DNA from: Planctomycetota bacterium
Lineage (GTDB): Bacteria > Planctomycetota > GCA-002687715 > DRQF01
Reading direction: 5' to 3'
Length of the DNA: 9,487 nucleotides
Assembly: GCA_015485455.1 (NCBI GenBank)
Contig: WFTN01000064.1
Span: 1 to 9,487, forward strand
Shown here: positions 1 through 6,117 of the stretch, in pieces
How the letters are laid out: each line of letters starts with the position of its first letter
How positions within the stretch are numbered: position 1 is the first letter of the stretch
Position numbers and translations under genes: made by a program
The notes under the pieces: model-generated
Told to the model about the DNA's origin: nothing
Seen by the model: the letters and a program-made list of their open reading frames with translations, nothing else
The model's database searches: none

Positions 1-1
1 C

Positions 2-67
2 CTGAAAACCAGTGGCACGCGGGGAGTGGAGTTCACTTTCACGCTAAGTGGGGTGATTCGGTTCTGA
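2..67 (+). CDS. C-terminal end of an upstream gene, possibly a TonB-dependent outer-membrane receptor (partial)
   Basis: Frame 2 is open from the window edge to a TGA at 65-67 and gives 21 residues ending in GVEFTFTLSGVIRF. Alternating hydrophobic residues and a final Phe are the usual C-terminal signature of outer-membrane beta-barrels, recognised by the BAM machinery. The next gene starts an ExbB/ExbD/TonB operon, and such operons often sit beside the receptor they energise, so a TonB-dependent receptor is the best guess. Only the last strand is visible and no plug or TonB box can be seen. Another secreted beta-rich protein, or a chance open frame, is possible: frame 1 is also open here, continuous with the next gene. 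Confidence 0.4.
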   Translation: MKTSGTRGVEFTFTLSGVIRF

Positions 68-171
68 TTTCCAGAAGACACAGTCACTTCACAGGGAATT
101 CATTTTCCCATGTGATGATGTCTCCAAGATCGCAGTTCCGCTTCACATTTCAAAAGAACCAGAGAACAAAT

Positions 172-969
172 ATGGCTCGAATTCGAAATAAAAAATCTTG
201 GCATACAATGATGGGGGTCGTTGTCACCACGGTTCTCTTCTCGCAATCAGTTTTGGCTCAGCAAGCGCCTGAACAGGAAGTGGAGAATACCCGGGCATTG
301 CTCGGAAAATGGGTCGAAACGAGACGCCTAATTTCCCAAGAGAAGCAAGATTGGGCCCTTGGTCAGGAGGTCCTCAGAGACAGGATTGAACTGATTCAAC
401 AGGAGATTGATTCCTTCAACGAGCGCATCGATACAGCCAAGAAGAGCCTCTCGGCGCTGGACGCAAAGAAAACTGAAATGGCTGGCGAACTCAAAGATCT
501 TGAAGAATCAAGCAATGTTCTGGCTCACTCGATTGAGCCTCTCGAACACAGGGTCAGCGCTCTGCTTAGTCGCGTCCCTGCACCGCTGCTTGAGCGTGTA
601 GAACCTCTAAGGAGGAGGTTTCCCCAGCCACAAGATAAGGACATCAAGACATCGCTAAGTGAGAGATTTCAGAATGTCATTGGAGTGCTGAATGCTGCCA
701 ATAAGTTCAACAGTGAAATCAATGTCGCTAGCGAGGTCCGCGATTTGGGTAACGGTCAGATCGCAGAAGTGACATCCCTCTATATCGGAATTGCTCAAGG
801 ATACTATGCAAATAGTTCGGGCACAGCGGGAGGCGTCGGTTCACCCTCCATGGACAAGTGGGTCTGGCACCCACAGAACAGTGCTGCCAGCAAAATATCG
901 AAGGCCATCAAGATCCTGAACAACGAAGAGGTCGCTGGCTATGTCTTGCTGCCTTTAGAAATCAAATAG
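172..969 (+). CDS. DUF3450-type periplasmic coiled-coil protein of a TonB operon
   Basis: Exported protein of 265 residues from the ATG at 172. This start gives a clean signal peptide: basic ARIRNKK, a hydrophobic stretch around residues 15-28, and a VLA-Q cleavage site after residue 29. It is preceded by AGAGAA at 161-166. The frame is also open upstream, with GTG at 112 and ATGs at 115 and 118, but those add 20 polar residues before the signal peptide, so they are less likely. Residues about 35-130 are strongly helical and charged, consistent with a coiled coil. The C-terminal third has a compact domain with LYIGIAQGYYA near residues 203-213, a Trp-x-Trp at 230-232, and a closing LLPLEIK, as in DUF3450 proteins. 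In known TonB2-type loci a DUF3450 gene precedes ttpC and exbB. The biochemical role is unknown; a periplasmic partner of the following protein's extension is an inference. The next gene follows after 12 nt. Confidence 0.8.
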   Translation: MARIRNKKSWHTMMGVVVTTVLFSQSVLAQQAPEQEVENTRALLGKWVETRRLISQEKQDWALGQEVLRDRIELIQQEIDSFNERIDTAKKSLSALDAKKTEMAGELKDLEESSNVLAHSIEPLEHRVSALLSRVPAPLLERVEPLRRRFPQPQDKDIKTSLSERFQNVIGVLNAANKFNSEINVASEVRDLGNGQIAEVTSLYIGIAQGYYANSSGTAGGVGSPSMDKWVWHPQNSAASKISKAIKILNNEEVAGYVLLPLEIK

Positions 970-981
970 AGAGGCCGAAGA

Positions 982-2505
982 ATGAAACACATACATTTCA
1001 TCACGATATTACTGGTATTTTGCTTCTCCGGACTTGGGCTGTCACAGAACAAAGTTGGCGGCAAATTTGGCTCGGCCAAGAGCGATATCGAAACTCAGCT
1101 GAAGGAGAGCATGACGGAGCTTAGCAGCCTTCGAGAGGCGATCTTTGCTGAGAAAGTGCCGCTGAGCAAGAAACTGGCCAAGCTTGAAGCAAGCCTGAGC
1201 CAAGTGCGTCAGAAGTACCAAGATACCACTCGTGATCTCGACGGGCGAAATATAGACCTGAGTAATCTACGCCGCAAAATCAAGAACAAGAAAGACCAAG
1301 CTCATTATCTGTCGAATCTTCTTGCCGACTATATGCGAGGCTTCGAGGCTAAGCTTCACATCTCAGAGTTGAAGCGATTCGAAATTGATCTGGAGTCGGC
1401 AAAGAACGCCCTCGAAGACGACGGGATGGAGAAGAATCGTCTCTACTTGTCCCAGATTGGACTGGTCAACCTGTCTCTAACTCGATTAGAGGGAGCTCTC
1501 GGTGGCGACATCTTCGAAGGCACGGCGGTTGATGAGAATGGTGTTGTTGCCCAAGGCACATTTGCAGTGCTCGGTCCAATTGCCATCTTTAGATCCCATG
1601 ACGGATCTGTGGTGGGCTGGTCTGATCAGAAACTCGGGTCTTTGGAACCGTCCGCCGTACCATTCTCGAACACGGCTGATTCTGAGGCCGCAGCCAATCT
1701 CCTCTTGTCTAAGGCTGGCGAAATCCCACTCGACCCGACGATGGGCAATGCACACAAAATCGAAAGCACACAGGAAACTTTTCTTGAGCATGTCAAGAAG
1801 GGTGGCACTGTCATGTACCCGATCTTCGGGATGGCATCCATCGCACTTCTCATTGCCATTTACAAATGGCTTTCATTCTTGTTCCTCAGGAAGCCGTCGA
1901 AAAAACGCTTGAATCTCCTTCTTGATACCGTTGCCGCAGGGGACTTTCCACAAGCCGTTGAGCAAGCTGGCAAACTGAAAGGCCCAGTGGGTCGCATGTT
2001 AGCTGCAGGCACCAAATACTTGGATGAACCCCGGGAGTTGATTGAAGAGGTCATGTATGAATCCGTTCTTACGACAGAATCCAAGCTACAGAGTTTGCTG
2101 CCATTCTTGGCTGTCTGCGCCGCCTCGGCTCCCCTATTGGGGCTCTTGGGCACAGTCACGGGTATCATCAACACATTCAAGATGATTACCGTCTTTGGCT
2201 CTGGCGACGTCAAGAGTCTATCCGGCGGCATATCGGAGGCACTGATCACGACGAAATTCGGCCTTATCGTGGCGATTCCGTCTCTCCTGTTGCACGCTTT
2301 TCTCTCCAGAAAAGCCAAGCGTGTCGTGACGCAGATGGAGACAGCCGGAGTAGCGTTCATCAATAGAGTTGGCCTTGGGAAGACCTCCGAGCCTGCGACC
2401 GATACCAATGTGCAATTGGTGAAGGAACAGGTGAATGAGGTTCTGAGCTCCATTGTGGGGTCAAGTTCAGCTACGGAATCAGAACTTTCTCAATCGGGAA
2501 ATTAG
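982..2505 (+). CDS. TtpC-like MotA/TolQ/ExbB proton-channel protein with long periplasmic extension
   Basis: This 507-residue protein is about twice the length of ordinary ExbB. It begins with a signal-like hydrophobic segment (residues 5-21). A coiled-coil region follows at about 35-150, then a small beta-rich section (about 170-230) with a GPIAIF motif near 198-203. A transmembrane helix lies at about 278-302. The MotA/TolQ/ExbB domain has two more helices at about 372-396 and 421-444. The signature APLLGLLGTVTG covers 383-394, and GGISEALITT covers 415-424. Thr391, Glu419 and Thr424 line up with E. coli ExbB Thr148, Glu176 and Thr181, which are important for proton-driven function. The architecture matches TtpC of the Vibrio TonB2 system, where the extension is needed for TonB2-dependent uptake. 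A GAGG at 971-974, 7 nt before the ATG, supports the start. The next gene's ribosome binding site overlaps this gene's stop codon. Confidence 0.88.
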   Translation: MKHIHFITILLVFCFSGLGLSQNKVGGKFGSAKSDIETQLKESMTELSSLREAIFAEKVPLSKKLAKLEASLSQVRQKYQDTTRDLDGRNIDLSNLRRKIKNKKDQAHYLSNLLADYMRGFEAKLHISELKRFEIDLESAKNALEDDGMEKNRLYLSQIGLVNLSLTRLEGALGGDIFEGTAVDENGVVAQGTFAVLGPIAIFRSHDGSVVGWSDQKLGSLEPSAVPFSNTADSEAAANLLLSKAGEIPLDPTMGNAHKIESTQETFLEHVKKGGTVMYPIFGMASIALLIAIYKWLSFLFLRKPSKKRLNLLLDTVAAGDFPQAVEQAGKLKGPVGRMLAAGTKYLDEPRELIEEVMYESVLTTESKLQSLLPFLAVCAASAPLLGLLGTVTGIINTFKMITVFGSGDVKSLSGGISEALITTKFGLIVAIPSLLLHAFLSRKAKRVVTQMETAGVAFINRVGLGKTSEPATDTNVQLVKEQVNEVLSSIVGSSSATESELSQSGN

Positions 2506-2520
2506 GTGAGAGTTAAACCA

Positions 2521-3279
2521 ATGGCGCAAGCAATAGATGCGGCAAAAGGTCACCTTGTGGAAGTGTGGGACCAAGCCCTGGTTATTTGGGCTACGGGCGG
2601 ATGGGCGATGATTGCCATCGCTGTCATCTCGCTCTTCTTGTCCGCCATGGGATTTCACATCTGGCTCAAGTTGCGTAAGGAGACGTTTCGCAACGTGCCA
2701 GAAAAGACCTGGCGTGGTTGGATTGATCGTCCCGAGAGAAGAACTGGCCGCCTGGGAGATCTTCTCAATTTCGTGCTGAGTGGCAAGTCGATAAAAGAAG
2801 TGAGCGAGCACTTTGGGCAACTGAGTGACTCCAAGGGAGCCTCTTTCGAACGTGACCTCAAGGTCATGAAGATTTGTGTGAGCGCCGCACCGCTGGTGGG
2901 ACTTCTCGGAACAGTGACAGGTATGCTTTCGACATTCAGCGCGCTGTCAACCGGCTCTGGAGGGGACCAAACAATGGGTATGATTGCCGCGGGCATCTCC
3001 GAGGCCCTCATCACCACGGAAACCGGCCTAGTCATTGCTCTCCCGGGTTTGTTCTTCCATCATTTCTTGGAACGGAAATATGATGACTACCGCCTGTTCT
3101 TAGCTCATCTGGAGACGGTGTGCAGTCAGGCGCTTCATCGCAGGACGCGGACTGTGGCGAAAAAGCAAATCTCCGCATTGCAAGAACTCGGGACGAAACT
3201 GCGGCGACGTTTCCCCAAGCAAACAGCCAGTTGGCAACTCGGAACCCGAGATGCTGAGTTGACAAATTCTAAAGATTGA
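2521..3279 (+). CDS. exbB: ExbB-type proton-channel subunit (MotA/TolQ/ExbB family)
   Basis: Short ExbB of 252 residues and the second member of the family in this operon. Helix 1 is at about 25-48. A cytoplasmic stretch of about 65 residues follows, then helix 2 at about 118-140 and helix 3 at about 162-184, the three-helix layout of ExbB/TolQ. APLVGLLGTVTG (123-134) and AGISEALITT (157-166) carry Thr131, Glu161 and Thr166, equivalent to E. coli ExbB Thr148, Glu176 and Thr181. It should surround an ExbD dimer and carry protons to power TonB. The frame opens with a GTG at 2506, but the ATG at 2521 is preferred because AGGTGAG at 2504-2510 then makes a ribosome binding site 10 nt upstream. That site overlaps the upstream stop codon, so the two genes are probably translationally coupled. 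The C-terminal tail of about 65 residues is basic (RRRF near 228-231) and longer than strictly needed. Confidence 0.9.
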   Translation: MAQAIDAAKGHLVEVWDQALVIWATGGWAMIAIAVISLFLSAMGFHIWLKLRKETFRNVPEKTWRGWIDRPERRTGRLGDLLNFVLSGKSIKEVSEHFGQLSDSKGASFERDLKVMKICVSAAPLVGLLGTVTGMLSTFSALSTGSGGDQTMGMIAAGISEALITTETGLVIALPGLFFHHFLERKYDDYRLFLAHLETVCSQALHRRTRTVAKKQISALQELGTKLRRRFPKQTASWQLGTRDAELTNSKD

Positions 3280-3294
3280 TCACGGAGATCTCCG

Positions 3295-3708
3295 ATGGGA
3301 AAATTTCGACAAGCACGAAGAGATGATGGCGGAGGAAGTGATATCGATATGTCACCCCTCATTGACTGTGTGTTTATTCTTCTGATCTTCTTCATCGTGA
3401 CCACGGTCTTCGTTGAGGAAACTGGGGTTACTGTCGACAAACCGCAAGCAGCCTCATCCTCTCAACTCGAGAAGACAAGCATTCTCTTGGCTCTCACTAA
3501 AAATGGGGAAGTGGTCTATGGCGGCCGAGAACTTGGAATCAACAATGTTCGGGCGCTGGTCAAACGGCTGCTTCAGAAAGAGGAAATCCCTGTGATCATC
3601 CAGGCCGATAAGGACGCTCCTTCCGGGCTCTTGGTGCGTGTGATTGACCAGGCCAAGTTGGGTGGGGCTGCAAAAGTCAGCCTTGCCACGAGTCAGGTTC
3701 GAAGCTGA
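3295..3708 (+). CDS. exbD: ExbD, biopolymer transport stator subunit
   Basis: ExbD/TolR family protein of 137 residues, the usual size. A short basic and acidic cytoplasmic N-terminus leads into DMSPLIDCVFILLIFFIV, and one transmembrane helix spans about 20-42. Asp24 is in the position of E. coli ExbD Asp25, the residue essential for proton use. Residues about 45-137 form the periplasmic domain, with the family's pattern IPVIIQADKDAPSGLLVRVIDQ at about 98-119. It works as a dimer inside an ExbB pentamer. GGAG at 3284-3287, 7 nt before the ATG, supports the start. Its TGA overlaps the tonB ATG by one base (TGATG), so the two are very likely translationally coupled. Confidence 0.93.
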   Translation: MGKFRQARRDDGGGSDIDMSPLIDCVFILLIFFIVTTVFVEETGVTVDKPQAASSSQLEKTSILLALTKNGEVVYGGRELGINNVRALVKRLLQKEEIPVIIQADKDAPSGLLVRVIDQAKLGGAAKVSLATSQVRS

Positions 3709-4394
3709 TGGAGCCTGAAAGCAGAAATCGAGGCCGACGCTTCCTTGCTGGGGTGCTCCACAATGTGTTCGTTATTGGGGGCGCTGTGGTCTTCACGACG
3801 GGCTTATTCTTTGTCTTGCCCCTCATTCAAGCGATTGCCGATGGCCCGGTTGCCGACACGGTGGTACGCGAAATCGATAGTGGCAAGTTGCCGCCTCCAC
3901 CACCGACCATCGAAGAAGAACCAGAGCCAGAAGTTGAAAAGGAAGAGGCGCCTCCGGAACTTATCGAGGACGTCCAACCCCTTGACCTGGCCCAGTTGGA
4001 GTTGGCCTTAGGACCTCAAGGCATGGGGGGCGGTGTACTTTCCGGCGATTTTGGCCTCAAACTCAAGACAGTCGGCACGTCAGCAAAAGATGTCGACGCG
4101 CTATTCTCCATGTCGGACCTCGATCAAAGGCCACGTCCGGTTTACCAGCCGGGTCCCGTGATGACCAATAAGATTCGACGGAAGGCACCAGGAACTGTTC
4201 ATATCCTCTTTGTGGTCGATCAAAGAGGGCGCGTCCAGAATGCGAAGATCCAAAAATCTTCGAATCCAGTTTTCAATCGGGCGGCCTTGGCCGCCATCAA
4301 GAAATGGAAGTTTGAACCCGGAAAGCGCAAGGGCAAGGCCGTTCGGTTTCGCATGCGTGTTCCAATCACATTTCCCGAAGGACTACAAAAATGA
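3708..4394 (+). CDS. tonB: TonB energy transducer, short TonB2-like form
   Basis: TonB-family protein of 228 residues. After a basic cytoplasmic start (RNRGRR), one membrane helix spans about 16-42. It has a single His at position 18, near its cytoplasmic end; E. coli TonB also needs one His in this helix, though exact equivalence is not shown. A periplasmic linker follows with LPPPPPTIEEEPEPEVEKEE at 61-80. It is proline- and glutamate-rich but lacks the long Lys-Pro tract of E. coli TonB. The C-terminal domain starts near 143: PGTVHILFVVDQRGRV (161-176), AALAAIKKWKFEPG (192-205) and the final strand VRFRMRVPITF (212-222) are the classic TonB_C features. It transmits stator energy to outer-membrane receptors. 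The start overlaps the exbD stop by one base, and the stop overlaps the next ATG in an ATGA arrangement. Confidence 0.92.
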   Translation: MEPESRNRGRRFLAGVLHNVFVIGGAVVFTTGLFFVLPLIQAIADGPVADTVVREIDSGKLPPPPPTIEEEPEPEVEKEEAPPELIEDVQPLDLAQLELALGPQGMGGGVLSGDFGLKLKTVGTSAKDVDALFSMSDLDQRPRPVYQPGPVMTNKIRRKAPGTVHILFVVDQRGRVQNAKIQKSSNPVFNRAALAAIKKWKFEPGKRKGKAVRFRMRVPITFPEGLQK

Positions 4395-5803
4395 AGAAGT
4401 TACCCGTCATATCCCTTGTGTCGATGTTCTGCGCAATTTTCGCCTCTTGCCTCTTGGGAGCGGGGCAAACGATTCGCTTGGGCAAGACTGACAACTTGCG
4501 TCAGGAGAACTTGGCGCAATCTCTGTCCGTATGGCGTGATCCTGTCTTTCAGAAGCGTTTTGCCGAGAGTTACATGGCAGAGACTGAAATTGAGCCAGTG
4601 GTGACCACCAACGAGCGCGATGTCATGCTCAAAGTCTTGGAGTTAATAAGCCAAGAGAAAATGGGACTGGCCTTGGAGCTATTGGGAGAACAAAAAGGAG
4701 AGCACACGAACGCTGTCTTTGATTTCACCGCTGCAAATATTCATTTCCAAAACGAAAGACTCGATGCCGCAGTAAGCAGCTACAAGATCGCCGTCGCCAA
4801 GTACCCAAGATTTCGCCGGGCATGGAAGAATCTGGCGATGATCCGTGTGCGCCAGAATGACTTCAAGAATGCACTGCCAGCATTGACTCAGGTGATCTCC
4901 TTGGGGGGGAGCGATGCCATCACCTATGGCCTCTTGGGCTTTTGTTACGCCAACGTCGGTAACGACATCGCCGCGGAGTCTGCTTTTCGCATGGCTAATC
5001 TCTTGTCACCTGAGACGATGGACTGGAAAATGGGAATGGCGCGAAGCTTCTTCAAGCAAGGCCGGTTCGCAGATGCTTCTTCGTTGTGCCGTACTTTGAT
5101 CAAAGACAACCCGGAACAAGCAGATTTGTGGTTGCTATTGGCAAATGCCCACGTCGGCCTTCAGAAACCCCTGAAAGCGGCTGAGGACCTGGAGATTATC
5201 AAGAGATTGGGGAAAGCCACGCCGGCGAGTCTCAATCTATTGGGCGACATCTATGTCAATGAAGAGTTGTATTCCCTCGCTGTGACTTCCTATTTGGCTG
5301 CATTAGATCAAGACAAGAACTCTAAGCCGAATCGGGTCATACGCGCGGCCAAAGTGCTTGCTGCTCGATCTGCACTCGGTGAAGCCGCTGAACTCATAGC
5401 TCAAATTGACATGCGGTATGGCGCACGGCTTTCGAAAGCTGAGCAAAAGGACCTCCTCAAGATTCGTGCTCGTATTGCCGTCGCAAACGGAAGCAGTGGG
5501 GATGAAGTCGCCGTCCTGCAAGCAATTATTGAGCTTGATCCCCTCGACGGCGAAGCCCTCATCCTCCTCGGAAAACATCATGCTCGTACGGAGAACCCAG
5601 AGAAGGCCATATTTTTCTATGAGCGTGCCGCCAATCTAGAGAAGTTCGAGGCCGATGCCAAAGTCTTCCAGGCGCAAGTCTTGGTTGGCCAGGGAAAATA
5701 CAACACCGCATTGCCACTGCTGAGACGAGCTCAGGTGATCAAACCCCGAGAGAACATTCGCAAGTACATGGAGCAGGTGGAACGGATTGCCAAGAAGCGT
5801 TGA
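4391..5803 (+). CDS. Exported TPR-repeat protein of the TonB operon
   Basis: Protein of 470 residues, translationally coupled to tonB through an ATGA overlap, with AAGGA at 4378-4382 as its ribosome binding site. The N-terminus MKKLPVISLVSMFCAIFASC is a signal sequence. Cys20 after FAS could be a lipoprotein attachment site, although Phe at -3 is unusual, so simple cleavage near LLGAGQ is an alternative. About eight TPR-like helical hairpins can be read: near 108-140, 141-173, 174-208, 209-242, 243-275, 276-309, 386-419 and 420-453, with irregular helices in between (310-385). TPRs bind proteins, so this is probably a periplasmic scaffold. A TPR gene directly after tonB is also seen in TonB2 loci of Vibrio. 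What it binds cannot be read from the sequence. It is the last gene of the operon. Confidence 0.85.
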   Translation: MKKLPVISLVSMFCAIFASCLLGAGQTIRLGKTDNLRQENLAQSLSVWRDPVFQKRFAESYMAETEIEPVVTTNERDVMLKVLELISQEKMGLALELLGEQKGEHTNAVFDFTAANIHFQNERLDAAVSSYKIAVAKYPRFRRAWKNLAMIRVRQNDFKNALPALTQVISLGGSDAITYGLLGFCYANVGNDIAAESAFRMANLLSPETMDWKMGMARSFFKQGRFADASSLCRTLIKDNPEQADLWLLLANAHVGLQKPLKAAEDLEIIKRLGKATPASLNLLGDIYVNEELYSLAVTSYLAALDQDKNSKPNRVIRAAKVLAARSALGEAAELIAQIDMRYGARLSKAEQKDLLKIRARIAVANGSSGDEVAVLQAIIELDPLDGEALILLGKHHARTENPEKAIFFYERAANLEKFEADAKVFQAQVLVGQGKYNTALPLLRRAQVIKPRENIRKYMEQVERIAKKR

Positions 5804-5841
5804 ATCGAATTGGCTGGCGTCAGGCATGGAGTACCAAGCTC

Positions 5842-5862
5842 GGGGTGATCAGCCCTCTTTTT
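5842..5862 (+). terminator. Weak candidate terminator after the TonB operon
   Basis: GGGGTGATCAGCCC at 5842-5855 can form a short GC stem, with the central TGATCA in or near the loop, and is followed by TCTTTTT ending at 5862. It lies 38 nt after the stop of the TPR gene, a sensible place for transcript end. The stem is only three to four pairs, so it may not be a true intrinsic terminator. Confidence 0.3.
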
Positions 5863-6048
5863 GCCAAACCCGTCAAATCATTCCCTGAATTCGCCCGCTA
5901 AATTCACCAACACGCCCAAGAACAAAAGGGCTACCGATCCGTGGTAAGTGCCGAAGAATTGAACAAGAAGATCCAATAAGGAAACAGGCATAGAGGATTT
6001 TTCTTGAGTAAGTCTTTTTCATAGTGCACGGATGCAAATTTGGAATCC

Positions 6049-6084
6049 AAAAAGAAGTCCGCGCTCAGTCGCTCGGAAGCGACT
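6049..6084 (-). terminator. Candidate terminator hairpin after the minus-strand gene
   Basis: AGTCGCT at 6067-6073 and AGCGACT at 6078-6084 form a perfect 7-bp stem with a 4-base loop. It lies 33 nt past the stop codon of the minus-strand gene. Read on the minus strand, TTCTTTTT follows, ending at 6049, but about 13 nt beyond the stem rather than directly after it. This spacing is not typical of an intrinsic terminator; the hairpin might instead stabilise the 3' end of the mRNA. Confidence 0.4.
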
Positions 6085-6117
6085 TGAACGTTTCGCCCTT
6101 CTTCCGGAGGCACCGTA

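Larger units (their letters stand above)
5804..6117. other. Intergenic region between convergent genes; no gene recognised
   Basis: These 314 bases separate the stop of the TPR gene from the stop of the minus-strand gene. I see no convincing coding frame; a 68-codon minus-strand frame crosses the region but has no ribosome binding site and begins inside the 876-residue gene. The content is weak hairpins with nearby T-rich runs on each strand, as expected where two transcripts converge. The candidate terminators are listed separately. Confidence 0.7.

Noticed and set aside
112..171. GTG/ATG starts at 112, 115 and 118 as the true start of the DUF3450 gene
   Set aside because: They would place 18-20 polar residues before a well-formed signal peptide. 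The ATG at 172 puts the basic n-region at the N-terminus and has a purine-rich site just upstream.
1860..2453. 197-codon minus-strand open frame
   Set aside because: It lies wholly inside the TtpC-like gene, whose plus-strand product has clear family motifs. The antisense product has no recognisable domain and no ribosome binding site.
5851..5932. Long-range inverted match AGCCCTcTTTTtG with CAAAAGGGCT
   Set aside because: The two arms are about 60 bases apart and need bulges to pair, so it is no better than expected by chance.
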